In this document: in pieces, positions 15,278 to 23,871 of the stretch
Layout of the letters: every line of letters begins with the position of its first letter
Position numbering within the stretch: the stretch's first letter is position 1
From: Caminicella sporogenes DSM 14501
Lineage (GTDB): Bacteria > Bacillota > Clostridia > Peptostreptococcales > Caminicellaceae
Assembly: GCF_900142285.1 (NCBI RefSeq)
Contig: NZ_FRAJ01000005.1
Coordinates: 62,001-126,000 of the forward strand
Length of the DNA stretch: 64,000 nt
Direction of reading: 5' to 3'
Made by a program: the position numbers and the translations under genes
The notes under the pieces: model-generated
What the model saw: the letters and a program-made list of their open reading frames with translations, nothing else
Databases searched by the model: none
What the model was told of the DNA's origin: nothing

Positions 15278-16876
15278 TTATCTCTCCTTCAATGTTGGTA
15301 CTATATGAGTACCACTTTTAGAATAATGAATAATAAATTTATTCGTAGGTGTTTTTTCACCTGTATTATTATTAACATTTACACCTATTTCTCTATCAAT
15401 TATTATTAACTCTTTTTTATTCCATTCACCTTTCTTATTAAACTGTAATTTCCCAGTCCCAGCATATTTATTAACAAGTTCTTGTGCCTTTTCAATAGAA
15501 ATAGTTAAATAGCTTCTACCATCAATAAAATTATTATGTCCTATGATATGTTTTCCTTGTTTTCCTTCATGTATAGTCTTATCTAACAATTCAATATACT
15601 CTTTTGCTTTTTCTACAGTATCAATTTTACTTTTCTCTAGTTTAATAAGCCCATAACTTCGCTTAATTTTACGCCATCTTTCAATATCATTATACTTCAA
15701 ATCCTGGAATTTATCAAAAGTCTTTACTGGCATATCTTTTCCTAAAACTTCTTTGTATCTCTTATACTGCTTCTTATCACTTGCCTTATTTATTAATTTC
15801 TTTTTCATTATTTCAGCTTGGTCTTTTCCGTATTTATCTACAACATATTTTTGATACCATTCTTTATAATTCATGTCCGCAGGTACTAAATAAGTTTTAC
15901 CTGTCTTTGGATCTCTTGCTCGTCTTTTTATTCCTTTTAATGTATCTGGACCTAAATAAGCTCTTGTAGTACTTCTGCAAAATGGATGCATTGGCGGCAT
16001 GTTTTTTCCCGCTACTCCATCTTTAACATTAAAAACTTTTCTATCTAATGACTGGCATATAGTACTTGTTCTATTATCTAATGTAGCAACATAGATATAT
16101 TTCTCTATACCACATTCCTTATAGCTTTCCATTTCTGCAGCATTAGCCATGTAAGTTGTTTCAGTTCTTACTAGTCGTATAGCAGCGTACTTACCATACT
16201 CTGTGTACTCTTGTAATTCTCTAGCCATCTTATCAATACTTTTGCCACTCATAAAACCAGATGTTATTATCTCTGTTAATTTTTCGGCTAATACGTCAGT
16301 ATTGTGCCATATTCTTTCCGAAAAGTGTTTACCGCTCCATGGATTTTTTAATATAGTCTCTATAGTTCTTGTAGACATTGCAGCTATATCAAAACCTATA
16401 CCCAATCCTTTTTGTATGTCGTATATTTGTTTGTAATACGCTTCATTAATTGTATCTATATACTGACTTGTAGAAGCTCTTAGTTCTACATCTGCTATCA
16501 TTTTAGACTGTATATATATATCTTGCTTTAATGCTTCTAATCGTGTTATACGTGCTTTATAAGCTGGGGCATTGAGTATACTTAATAATCGTCTTTTTAT
16601 ATCTTCATCTTGAATATGTTTTATTTTGTTTCTGATTCTATTTAATTCTTTTACAGATATTTTGCTGTTTAATAACTTTCTAGCTTCCCTAGGAGATAAC
16701 TTCCCAGCTGTAGAAAACTTATCGTATATTTTTCTTATTTCTTCTTCTATGTCTTTGACAGCTTTATCATATGCTTTAGTTATTGTCTCAATTGTTCTAT
16801 CACTATTTTTGTGATAAATAGCCATTCTTTGATTGGCTCTGTTCTCCCAATACTTACTATTCTTCATCGTTACCAT
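15278..16876 (-). CDS. Phage minor head protein fused to a polymorphic-toxin type 50 (Ntox50-like) domain
   Basis: 532 residues. About 1-190 are helical; about 190-310 form the SPP1 gp7/Mu gpF-like minor head domain (ARELQEYTEYGKYAAIRLVR, then TETTYMANAAE, with DNRTSTICQSLDRKVF and MHPFCRSTTRAYL supplying Cys/His pairs). After a linker, about 430-532 resemble the Ntox50 toxin domain: HEGKQGKHIIGHNNF, GRSYLTISIEKAQELVNKY and HYSKSGTHIVP with conserved His residues. The head domain enters or coats the capsid; the tail may be an enzyme carried in the virion (inference). It overlaps the portal gene by 20 bases. The start could be residue 4. Confidence 0.8.
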   Translation of the reverse strand: MVTMKNSKYWENRANQRMAIYHKNSDRTIETITKAYDKAVKDIEEEIRKIYDKFSTAGKLSPREARKLLNSKISVKELNRIRNKIKHIQDEDIKRRLLSILNAPAYKARITRLEALKQDIYIQSKMIADVELRASTSQYIDTINEAYYKQIYDIQKGLGIGFDIAAMSTRTIETILKNPWSGKHFSERIWHNTDVLAEKLTEIITSGFMSGKSIDKMARELQEYTEYGKYAAIRLVRTETTYMANAAEMESYKECGIEKYIYVATLDNRTSTICQSLDRKVFNVKDGVAGKNMPPMHPFCRSTTRAYLGPDTLKGIKRRARDPKTGKTYLVPADMNYKEWYQKYVVDKYGKDQAEIMKKKLINKASDKKQYKRYKEVLGKDMPVKTFDKFQDLKYNDIERWRKIKRSYGLIKLEKSKIDTVEKAKEYIELLDKTIHEGKQGKHIIGHNNFIDGRSYLTISIEKAQELVNKYAGTGKLQFNKKGEWNKKELIIIDREIGVNVNNNTGEKTPTNKFIIHYSKSGTHIVPTLKER

Positions 16877-18299
16877 CTACTTTATTGAAATTATAAGAAC
16901 CAAATGTTTTAGCTGCTCTATCTACTTTTTCTTTTCTTTCTTTTTTAAGTCTTTTTAATTCAGCCTCGACATCATCTACCCATGGATGGTTCGCTATAAT
17001 AGTTTCTTCTGATATTACATCTTGTGAAGCCACACAGTTGTTAATTGCTTCTGTTTCGTTTATTTGAATATCTCTATTGAATATAAGTTTTACATCTTCA
17101 TTGTAGTTACCCTGTCCCGTTTCTGATAGATATATATTTACAAAATAAAGTAATTCCTCAAATGCCCTCCTAAATTCTACTTCTAAATGATTGCACTTTA
17201 AATCAAGACCGGAATATAAAAACTTTAGAGCTATTCCACTAGGGTTATTGCCAAATTTGTCTAGGTCCATATTTACGCTTTGTCCAAACTCTTTAATATC
17301 TCTTTTAAGCTGTTCAAAATGTTCTTTTGCTGCTTGAATGTCTATAGATGGATTAAGTGTATCTACTCCACCATATTCAGGGTCATCTATTTTTACGGCC
17401 CTATAATAGTTTAAATCTCTCATGAACTCTGCAAGGTCTTGCCCACCGTAACCTTTTAGGATATAAATTAAATTTTTAGTCTCTTCGATAAAGTTTGCTA
17501 TATCGCTTCTTGTTTTATCATAGTTATCAATTAGCGATTTAATAAATCTTATATCGGGATATTCTAACCTATTATTTTTAAATGCTATAAATGGAACTTT
17601 ACCCCAACTCTTTCCTTCCTCGCCTTTTTTATAGTGCGGAATTGGACCACCTTCATGACTTTCTATATCTCGTATTAAACTGTTGTCTTTTAAAATATAG
17701 AAATTCACTTCATTATCGGTATAATATTCTACTTTAGTAACTGTTTTCTTCTCTTTACCTTCATAAACAATAACATTGTAATACCTAATCATGCCATCTA
17801 ATTCTGTGTGAGTACTATCTTTCCAAAGCGGTACACATTGTTCTGAAGGAATAATCATAGTCTTAAATTGCCCTTGTTCATCTATATATACATAAAGCCA
17901 TGCTATTCCTTTATTACTTGCTTCCGTTCCTAGATTTGCTAATGTATACTGAAAATATTTACCTAGAACATTCTTAATCTTTTCTATGTAATCTTTATTA
18001 TCACATTGCAATGAATAATCTTTAGTTAATAGATAAGCTATTTTTTCATCTACTAGATTTTTAGCAAATCCATGAGCTAACTTGTTATTCGCTTTCGTTT
18101 TATCTGTAACTGCTCCATTTTCTGTATATCTTAATATTTGTCTATCGAAGATGTCATTTTCTACTCTGTAGTATTTATCCCCTATTATCATCCATTTTCT
18201 TTTATCTGAAGCATTAAATTCTTGTATTTCACCCAAAAGTATTTCTTCTATAGTCATTATGTTTATATCGTTTTTAAATAAATTAGAAAAATTAAACAT
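16857..18299 (-). CDS. Phage portal protein (SPP1 gp6-like)
   Basis: 480 residues from the ATG at 18299, which has GAAGGTGG just upstream; an in-frame start at 18335 lies inside the terminase gene. The middle contains the portal signature AKNNKLAHGFAKNLVDEKIAYL and a long clip/stem region, with GGVDTLNPSIDIQAAKEHFE and SVNMDLDKFGNNPSGIALKFLY typical of SPP1-type portals. It forms the dodecamer through which DNA is packaged and to which the terminase docks. It lies 13 bases after the terminase stop. Confidence 0.9.
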   Translation of the reverse strand: MFNFSNLFKNDINIMTIEEILLGEIQEFNASDKRKWMIIGDKYYRVENDIFDRQILRYTENGAVTDKTKANNKLAHGFAKNLVDEKIAYLLTKDYSLQCDNKDYIEKIKNVLGKYFQYTLANLGTEASNKGIAWLYVYIDEQGQFKTMIIPSEQCVPLWKDSTHTELDGMIRYYNVIVYEGKEKKTVTKVEYYTDNEVNFYILKDNSLIRDIESHEGGPIPHYKKGEEGKSWGKVPFIAFKNNRLEYPDIRFIKSLIDNYDKTRSDIANFIEETKNLIYILKGYGGQDLAEFMRDLNYYRAVKIDDPEYGGVDTLNPSIDIQAAKEHFEQLKRDIKEFGQSVNMDLDKFGNNPSGIALKFLYSGLDLKCNHLEVEFRRAFEELLYFVNIYLSETGQGNYNEDVKLIFNRDIQINETEAINNCVASQDVISEETIIANHPWVDDVEAELKRLKKERKEKVDRAAKTFGSYNFNKVDGNDEE

Positions 18300-18312
18300 G
18301 TTTCCACCTTCT

Positions 18313-19560
18313 TTATTTGAGTATTTTAAGTCCACTATTTCTCATATCGTCTTCAAGTGCATAGCGAACAGCATCTATGCTATGATTATTTTTATCTGGA
18401 TAATTAGCTTTAAAATTACCTTCTTTGTCTTTTTCTAACTCATAATTAAGGAATTCTCTAGCTGTATTAGGACATCTTTTAGGGTCAATTATAATTTCTT
18501 CTAAATCTTGTAGAAATTTAATTCCGTAATCTACGCTATCTGGACCCTTCTTAGCTCCTTTAATCCTTAACCCATATTCTTTTAATTCTGCTATAGATTT
18601 TGGCTCTGCACTATCAGCTACAATTAATTTGTTGCTTGTATTCTCCTGTTTAATTAATCTTGCTGCTTTTCTATTGCTTAACCCAACTTTGTATATCTCA
18701 TAAAAAATATATAATCTACGTCTAGTTTTATCGTAATGGCATACAACATAAGCAAATGGGTCTACTGCATAACCAAAGTCAATTCCTCTTTTAATCCTGT
18801 CAAATCTAGCTATTTCTTCATCTGTAATTTCTCTTTTAGTTACATTAGTAAATACTTCTCCACCTGTACCAGTAACTTCTCCTAAATACTCATGTCTATA
18901 TGCTTTTTCATTAACTTTTTTAAGATGTTCTGCCTCAATAAAAAACTGTTCCCCAAGCCATTCTTTAGGAACAGTTAAATAAGTACTATGGTGTACTTTT
19001 CTATCAGGATATTTAATTGTAACTTCATTATTAACCCAATTTCTTTGACTATCTGGTGGATTGAAAGAATAAAATACATCAAACTTACTTCCCCCACGCA
19101 GTAAAGACTGATTGATAATTCGAATTTCTTCCATTCCATTGAATTCATCAACTTCTTCATACCATACATAACGAATATATCCAGACTTAACCTTGATTGA
19201 TTTTATTTTTTTTGGTTTATCTGCTCCCCTAAATATAATCCTCTGACCTGTCGGAGCATAAATAAGTTCCAATGGACTTAATCTTGCTATCCAGTAATCC
19301 GAAACACCTAATTTATCTATAGCCCATAGCAATTGTTCATAAACGCTATCTTTTAGATTTATGCCAACTTTCCTTAATGCTACTGCATGAGTACCAGGAT
19401 TTTTCATAATACCAAGAATGATTTCAATACTTATAAATGATGACTTAGTAGAACCACGACCACCTTTCAGCCAATAGTGAGTATATCTGTTATTCTTAAT
19501 GTCATTATGAAGTTCATAGAATGAGGGTGCTATTAACTCTGACAGCTTAATTTTTTTCAT
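18313..19560 (-). CDS. Terminase large subunit
   Basis: 415 residues. Walker A is GGRGSTKS (residues 33-40), Walker B with the catalytic acid is YVWYEEVDEF (131-140), and the C-terminal nuclease domain begins near RFDRIKRGIDFGYAVDP with later acidic residues (LIVADSAEP, NHSIDAVRYALEDD). It is the ATP-driven packaging motor and cuts the concatemer. It overlaps the small subunit gene by 14 bases. Confidence 0.93.
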   Translation of the reverse strand: MKKIKLSELIAPSFYELHNDIKNNRYTHYWLKGGRGSTKSSFISIEIILGIMKNPGTHAVALRKVGINLKDSVYEQLLWAIDKLGVSDYWIARLSPLELIYAPTGQRIIFRGADKPKKIKSIKVKSGYIRYVWYEEVDEFNGMEEIRIINQSLLRGGSKFDVFYSFNPPDSQRNWVNNEVTIKYPDRKVHHSTYLTVPKEWLGEQFFIEAEHLKKVNEKAYRHEYLGEVTGTGGEVFTNVTKREITDEEIARFDRIKRGIDFGYAVDPFAYVVCHYDKTRRRLYIFYEIYKVGLSNRKAARLIKQENTSNKLIVADSAEPKSIAELKEYGLRIKGAKKGPDSVDYGIKFLQDLEEIIIDPKRCPNTAREFLNYELEKDKEGNFKANYPDKNNHSIDAVRYALEDDMRNSGLKILK

Positions 19561-20002
19561 TTTTATCTTCTTCCTCTATGTCATCAATTATTTGTATAGT
19601 CGCAACTCCATCAATTTGTTGTCTTTCTGTCCACATTGCATATCGTTTACCTAAAAGTTCTGCAGCTTTAATTCTCTCTTTTGCTGATACTTGTTTCTTT
19701 ATAATTCTTGCTTTACTTTCAAAATCTCCTATATTTTCAGTTACAACCACTTCTTCTTTTTCTTCTCCTCTCATTACACTAGTTAGGTATTTTAAAACCT
19801 CTTCTGCTTTGGCTATTCTTTTATCTTCAAGCTCTTTAAGCTTTTTATCAATATAAGTTTTAATGTTAGGTTTTGTTAAGTTTTCGGCACCAATAAATCT
19901 TGCTGTTTTTTCACTATATCCTGCTCTAATAGCTGCTTCAGTAGCGTTACCAGTTTCAATATAATAATCACAAAATCTCTTCTGCTTTTCTGTTAGCTTC
20001 AC
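19547..20002 (-). CDS. Terminase small subunit (Terminase_2 family)
   Basis: 151 residues with MKLTEKQKRFCDYYIETGNA at the start and a helix-turn-helix AAIRAGYSEKTARFIGAENL, the signature of the family. It recognises the packaging site and loads the large subunit. The C-terminal half is charged and helical, for oligomerisation and motor contact. Confidence 0.92.
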   Translation of the reverse strand: MKLTEKQKRFCDYYIETGNATEAAIRAGYSEKTARFIGAENLTKPNIKTYIDKKLKELEDKRIAKAEEVLKYLTSVMRGEEKEEVVVTENIGDFESKARIIKKQVSAKERIKAAELLGKRYAMWTERQQIDGVATIQIIDDIEEEDKNEKN

Positions 20003-20034
20003 ATCACCTCACCTACCCTTTTATTTTTGAGCAT

Positions 20035-20058
20035 GAAAAAAGAGCCACATGGGCTCTT
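20035..20058 (-). terminator. Terminator between a small gene and the terminase genes
   Basis: AGAGCC (20041-20046) pairs with GGCTCT (20052-20057), and the minus strand continues TTTTTTC. It closes the transcript of the 112-codon gene, only about 30 bases before the small terminase start. Late expression would have to read through it. Confidence 0.8.
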
Positions 20059-20066
20059 AATTATTA

Positions 20067-20405
20067 TTAATATGCTAACTTATATTTTCTATATAATTTC
20101 TCTAATTCTTTTATTTGCATTTGTAATTCTTTTACTTCTTCTTCTTTTAGATTTTGAATAAACTCTGATAATTTAGAATTACTGTTTTGTGCGTTAAATT
20201 CAGCAATCATAGATATTTTTGTTACTGCACTTTTAATTACTTCCTTATCATTATTTTCTTTAATTATTTTTTGAAAATCTGAAATTCTGCTATAATCATA
20301 TGTATTATTTATTATACTATAGTTTTCTTTGCAAACTGCTATTAACATGTCACCTACATAATAAATGTACGGAATTTTTCCTCTTAATTTTTCGTATAAA
20401 TTCAT
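20067..20405 (-). CDS. Unrecognised phage protein (112 aa), first gene after the late promoter
   Basis: Start at ATG 20405, preceded by GGAGGGGGA with good spacing; a longer frame upstream runs through a terminator hairpin and is rejected. The C-terminal 35 residues are a Glu/Lys coiled coil (EEEVKELQMQIKELEKLYRKY). It is flanked by terminators on both sides. No family recognised. Confidence 0.6.
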   Translation of the reverse strand: MNLYEKLRGKIPYIYYVGDMLIAVCKENYSIINNTYDYSRISDFQKIIKENNDKEVIKSAVTKISMIAEFNAQNSNSKLSEFIQNLKEEEVKELQMQIKELEKLYRKYKLAY

Positions 20406-20483
20406 ACATCCATCCCCCTCCCTACTTCCATTATTCTCCATAGGAAAAGGTAATCCTTCACAAATCGTTCGCAAATTTCGACA

Positions 20484-20513
20484 TAAAAAGAGTGCAGCCA
20501 GCAGCCACACTCT
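20484..20513 (-). terminator. Terminator immediately downstream of the candidate late promoter
   Basis: On the minus strand AGAGTG and CACTCT (20508-20513 and 20489-20494) form a stem extended by two wobble pairs, followed by TTTTT (20484-20488). It starts about 15 bases from the -10 at 20529-20534, so most transcripts from that promoter would end within about 40 bases unless antitermination occurs. Confidence 0.7.
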
Positions 20514-20528
20514 AGAAGGGGGAACTAT

Positions 20529-20592
20529 ATTATACAAGTAAGTAATACTTAAACCGTAGGTTGATATAATATATTAATTCTATTTCCTACGG
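20529..20592 (-). promoter_or_regulatory. Candidate late promoter with inverted-repeat activator site
   Basis: A perfect -10 TATAAT (minus strand, 20529-20534) lies 17 bases from a poor -35 ACGGTT (20552-20557). That -35 overlaps one half of a 7-base inverted repeat, CCGTAGG at 20554-20560 and CCTACGG at 20586-20592. A weak -35 with a dyad over and upstream of it is the layout expected for an activator-dependent promoter, and the ArpU-like regulator gene is immediately upstream. The region could alternatively hold a packaging site. Confidence 0.5.
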
Positions 20593-20719
20593 AGAATATA
20601 TCATATAATACAGTAGCACCCTGTATGGGTGCCTTTACTATAGCAGTGAATATATCACTAAGCTCTCTAATTTAAACTTATCACAACTAAATTTCTTAAG
20701 TAAAGCAACTAAAACGCAA

Positions 20720-21175
20720 CTATTTAGCAACTGGCTCAACTTCAATTGCTTCTACACCAAATAATGCAACTGCTAACTTATTTATAGCTCTATTTTTTAT
20801 CTCTCTACACCAAAATTCACTATACTTAGCTTCATAAGCTATTTCAAACCATTGTTTAGTTTCAAAATACCTTTTTTCTATTATCTTCCTTTCTGAATCA
20901 TTTAATGTTTCTAATGCTTTTTCTATTCTATTTACTAATCTTTTAGTTTTCTCAATTCTATTTTTCAAAATCTCTTTTTGACTTATTATGTGTAGTGCTT
21001 CATTTTCAACAGTTTTATTAATCTTATATGTAATACCAGTCTTTTCGTTTTCGTAGTTAATAGCAGTTGCTCCTACAGGTTCTAATTCTTTCAATTCTGT
21101 TTCCATGTTTTCTATGCTAATTTTTAAAAATTTATAGTTATACAAGAATTTTTCTGTTGCTTTATAGTAGTTCAT
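20720..21175 (-). CDS. ArpU/RinA-like phage late transcriptional regulator (sigma-region-4 fold)
   Basis: 151 residues from the ATG at 21175 (AAAGGGGGC upstream; the longer frame has no site). Helical throughout, ending in a sigma-70 region-4-like unit: LNDSERKIIEKRYFETKQWFEIAYEAKYSEF, then CREIKNRAINKLA. This is the layout of ArpU/RinA proteins, which switch on late genes. It is the last gene of the early operon and is followed by the inverted-repeat promoter. Confidence 0.75.
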   Translation of the reverse strand: MNYYKATEKFLYNYKFLKISIENMETELKELEPVGATAINYENEKTGITYKINKTVENEALHIISQKEILKNRIEKTKRLVNRIEKALETLNDSERKIIEKRYFETKQWFEIAYEAKYSEFWCREIKNRAINKLAVALFGVEAIEVEPVAK

Positions 21176-21203
21176 CTTATGCCCCCTTTGTTTCAGCTTT
21201 AAT

Positions 21204-21446
21204 CTAACGTATAATGTCAAAATATTCTTCAAATGTTTCTTTGCATATTTCAATCCAAGCTAAATCGGTATCACTATCAATAGACACAAGTCTAATGTCT
21301 CCACCAATAAGTCTAAAATCACCTTCATCATCATTAATAGTCCACTTACTTCCCATTTTTACAACTTTATATTCGCCTGTATCAAATCCATCATCATTAA
21401 CTATTGGTATTATAAAATTTTTTATACATTTTATCATTTTCGTCAC
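21204..21446 (-). CDS. Small hypothetical phage protein (80 aa)
   Basis: AAGGAGG precedes the GTG at 21446. The protein is beta-rich and acidic (WTINDDEGDFRLIGGDIRLV), ending EEYFDIIR. It overlaps the HTH gene by four bases. No family recognised. Confidence 0.6.
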   Translation of the reverse strand: MTKMIKCIKNFIIPIVNDDGFDTGEYKVVKMGSKWTINDDEGDFRLIGGDIRLVSIDSDTDLAWIEICKETFEEYFDIIR

Positions 21447-21667
21447 TTATCCTCCTTAATTTTTAATAAAAAGATGTACTCATCAGGTATATCCTTATGT
21501 CCATTTGCCATTCTTCCAAATTCTTTTTCAGGTATGTCGCATAACTTAGCTGCTTCTTTGTACGTGTATCCTCTATATCTACATGCTTCTCTAATCCTTT
21601 CCGGAACTATAAAATCTACTTCTTCTATTTTGGGTTGATATCTTACTATTGGATTAAAATAACTCAT
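21443..21667 (-). CDS. Small helix-turn-helix protein (74 aa)
   Basis: Residues about 23-66 form an XRE-like unit: RIREACRYRGYTYKEAAKL then CDIPEKEFGRMANGHKDIP. It is probably a DNA-binding protein, but some small proteins with this motif are toxin-neutralising or structural. It is coupled to the next gene by a four-base overlap. Confidence 0.6.
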   Translation of the reverse strand: MSYFNPIVRYQPKIEEVDFIVPERIREACRYRGYTYKEAAKLCDIPEKEFGRMANGHKDIPDEYIFLLKIKEDK

Positions 21668-21706
21668 ATTCTCACCAACTTCCGACTAAATCTTATTTTA
21701 ACAACA

Positions 21707-21925
21707 CTAAAGATATTGTAATAATTTTTCTGCTATATCTTTTCTTACTAAGTTTACTAATACCCCTTGATGAAAATTGCTATATTCTGCACTTATTGTT
21801 ATCAATAAATTATTTTCTTCTGCCTTATTTGCTAATTCCTTTAATTGTTCTATTGTAAAATTTTCAATTGGTCTAGTTTGAATATGATTGCAACTTAAAA
21901 CATCTTTTATTATTTCATTAATCAT
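21707..21925 (-). CDS. Small hypothetical phage protein (72 aa)
   Basis: A helix followed by strands: FTIEQLKELANKAEENNLL then ITISAEYSNFHQGVLVNL. It lies two bases after the preceding stop, in the early operon. Not recognised. Confidence 0.55.
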   Translation of the reverse strand: MINEIIKDVLSCNHIQTRPIENFTIEQLKELANKAEENNLLITISAEYSNFHQGVLVNLVRKDIAEKLLQYL

Positions 21926-21927
21926 CT

Positions 21928-22308
21928 TTACCCCTCACTTTCCTCTAGTATACCAACTTCCTTTAAATAGTTTTTAATTGTTAACATTTCTTCGATAGTA
22001 TAGGGATTTGCATTGGCGTATTTTAGGTTTGACGCAGGGTTTCTGTAAACAATTTTAAAACCTCTGTCTGTTATTAAAAACTGTGTATGGTATCTTTCAA
22101 TTTCACGACCGTCTAGTTTTACGTCATATTTTACAATTGCAAAATTATAATTTGTTTTGCTTTCATCCCATGCCACAACTTCAATTCTATTGTCTCCCCA
22201 AGACGAACCGAAACACAGCTCTGCTAATTTGTTGATTTGCTCTTGAGTTAGTTTTAGGGGGTTATTCAATCGCATGGTTTTAGTTCTAAAAAAACATAAC
22301 TCAAACAT
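21928..22308 (-). CDS. Hypothetical phage protein (126 aa)
   Basis: GAGGTGA precedes the ATG with good spacing. A mixed alpha/beta protein; KLTQEQINKLAELCFGSSWG near the start, central strands with aromatic residues and a helical C-terminus. No family recognised; early operon. Confidence 0.6.
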   Translation of the reverse strand: MFELCFFRTKTMRLNNPLKLTQEQINKLAELCFGSSWGDNRIEVVAWDESKTNYNFAIVKYDVKLDGREIERYHTQFLITDRGFKIVYRNPASNLKYANANPYTIEEMLTIKNYLKEVGILEESEG

Positions 22309-22336
22309 ATATTCACCTCACAAAATCTTATTTTAG

Positions 22337-22561
22337 TTACATTCGATAACCATATTCTCTTTCGTATTCTTCTTCAATTTCAGCACATTCTATATGCCAA
22401 AGTTCGCACCAGCACTCACTTGTTTCGGGATTGTCTATACCATTTTTATATATACTGCCATTATTTATATCTTCTTTAGAAATTAGTTCTCCACATAAGG
22501 GACAGTAGACATCTTGTTTATCAGTATCAATTATTTTCCCTGTTATGGTTTTATATTTCAT
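22337..22561 (-). CDS. Small zinc-binding phage protein (74 aa)
   Basis: Start at ATG 22561, nine bases after AAAGGAGG. Residues 18-23 (CPLCGE) and a later CELWHIEC provide Cys/His ligands for one zinc site. Probably nucleic-acid or protein binding; target unknown. First gene of this early run, before the oppositely oriented DUF805 gene. Confidence 0.6.
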   Translation of the reverse strand: MKYKTITGKIIDTDKQDVYCPLCGELISKEDINNGSIYKNGIDNPETSECWCELWHIECAEIEEEYEREYGYRM

Positions 22562-22664
22562 AATTAACATCCTCCTTTCAGCATTAATATCTTAATTCTC
22601 GATTGATAATTAAATCTTAATATTCACCTCGCAAAATCTTATTTAAGTGTAATCATTTAGTTAC

Positions 22665-22693
22665 TTGTATTTGTTCCTAAATTATGTTATAAT
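22665..22693 (+). promoter_or_regulatory. Promoter of the DUF805 gene
   Basis: TTGTAT at 22665-22670 and TATAAT at 22688-22693 are separated by exactly 17 bases, 34 bases before the start codon. It points against all surrounding prophage genes. Confidence 0.75.
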
Positions 22694-22727
22694 TTACCAA
22701 TTAATAATATTTTTAGGTGGTGTCCCT

Positions 22728-23108
22728 ATGGATATTAAAGAAGCTTTCTCTTTTAAAGGTCGTATTAGCAGAATGAATTATTTTTGGTATCAACTATTTG
22801 TAGGTATTCCAATAATATTTCTTCAAATTTTATATAATGTTTTTTTAGCTGATAAAATATTGTTAGCATTAATTGTTCTTGTTCTTCATACACCTTTAAG
22901 CATAATTCTTATTTGTAAATCAATACAACGTTTACATGATATCAATATTTCAGGAAAAGTTATTTTGGTTCCATTTGTAATTGTTTTTCTTCATGTAATT
23001 ACACCTAACTATAACTTTCTTCCTTTTTTAATGGTATTTCAAGTGTCTTTATTATTAATAAGAGGAACTGAAGGCTCTAATAAATATGGTGAAGCACCTC
23101 TCGAATGA
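22728..23108 (+). CDS. DUF805 membrane protein (moron)
   Basis: 126 residues from ATG 22728, preceded by AGGTGGTG. It has the family motifs: FSFKGRISRMNYFWYQLF at the start, SIQRLHDINISGK in the middle and GTEGSNKYGEAPLE at the end, with about four membrane segments between. Bacterial DUF805 proteins are inner-membrane proteins of unknown role. The gene is opposite to its neighbours and has its own promoter and strong terminator, so it is an independent cassette likely expressed in the lysogen. Confidence 0.85.
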   Translation: MDIKEAFSFKGRISRMNYFWYQLFVGIPIIFLQILYNVFLADKILLALIVLVLHTPLSIILICKSIQRLHDINISGKVILVPFVIVFLHVITPNYNFLPFLMVFQVSLLLIRGTEGSNKYGEAPLE

Positions 23109-23128
23109 AGTTATGATTAATATGATTA

Positions 23129-23159
23129 AGAAGTTGTCATGTAGGCAATTTCTTTTTTT
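23129..23159 (+). terminator. Terminator of the DUF805 cassette
   Basis: AGAAGTTGTC (23129-23138) pairs with GGCAATTTCT (23144-23153) through eight Watson-Crick and two wobble pairs, followed by seven T. Confidence 0.85.
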
Positions 23160-23253
23160 GTACTAACATTTTAATTTATTATTGATAGTTAACTCTTATT
23201 TTTCCTACCGTTCATATATCCACCAATGCATTACTTCTTCAGCAGTTTTCCAA

Positions 23254-23613
23254 TTAGTTCACTTCCTTTACAGTGATTTCCGTTCTAGGGTTTTTCTTAT
23301 CATAGTTCCCTTTTAAATTTAGCTGTATATTCTCAAATGAATCATCCTCTAAAATCCCACACTTAGTTAATCCATCTAGCAAAAACTTTCCTGAATAGTT
23401 ATCTGGATCTCTTCTTTTTCTATCACCAAAGAAATACTCAATTATAACCTCAGCCTTTTTAAATGGCCTATTAGGACGCTTTTTAATTGCTGACCTAACT
23501 AACCACTCCCATTTTTGTTTTTCTACTCGATATTCATGGAAGGAATGGCTATTCCCCATATATTTGTTATTAGATGGTGGTATATCAAATATAATTATTT
23601 TTACTTCATTCAC
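23254..23613 (-). CDS. rusA: RusA-family Holliday junction resolvase
   Basis: 119 residues with the RusA core RRDPDNYSGKFLLDGLTKCG then ILEDDSFENI, giving the Asp residues that bind Mg. An N-terminal PPSNNKYMG strand-turn also fits. It cuts four-way DNA junctions during phage replication and recombination and would work with RecT and the YqaJ exonuclease. It overlaps the MazG-like gene by eight bases. Confidence 0.88.
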   Translation of the reverse strand: MNEVKIIIFDIPPSNNKYMGNSHSFHEYRVEKQKWEWLVRSAIKKRPNRPFKKAEVIIEYFFGDRKRRDPDNYSGKFLLDGLTKCGILEDDSFENIQLNLKGNYDKKNPRTEITVKEVN

Positions 23614-23869
23614 TAGCCCTCACCACCTGTATAACCATACCAAAACGATTTATTTTCTCACTTTCCCATTTATCAATAGATTTTTTATCGAAAATTTTTT
23701 CTAGCTGTTTAATCATTATCTTTACATCTGCAATTTCTTCTTCAACATTGCCCGTTCTGCTAATAAGAAACTTACAAATTTCTTTTTGTAGCTCTGAAAG
23801 TTCTTCAACTGCCTTTATAAGTTGAATTTCCTTCCCAAAAACCTCAATAGCTTCTGCATATATGTCCAA
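23606..23869 (-). CDS. MazG-like nucleotide pyrophosphohydrolase
   Basis: 87 residues, all helical, with KAVEELSELQKEICK and NVEEEIADVKIMIKQLEK, the EExxE and ExxD motifs of all-alpha NTP pyrophosphatases that bind Mg. It probably hydrolyses nucleoside triphosphates; phage members may alter nucleotide or alarmone pools. Confidence 0.78.
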   Translation of the reverse strand: MDIYAEAIEVFGKEIQLIKAVEELSELQKEICKFLISRTGNVEEEIADVKIMIKQLEKIFDKKSIDKWESEKINRFGMVIQVVRASE

Positions 23870-23871
23870 CT

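Noticed and set aside
20067-20537. The longer 156-codon form of the gene ending at 20067
   Set aside because: Its first 44 codons pass through a terminator hairpin and the candidate late promoter; the ATG at 20405 has a much better ribosome site.
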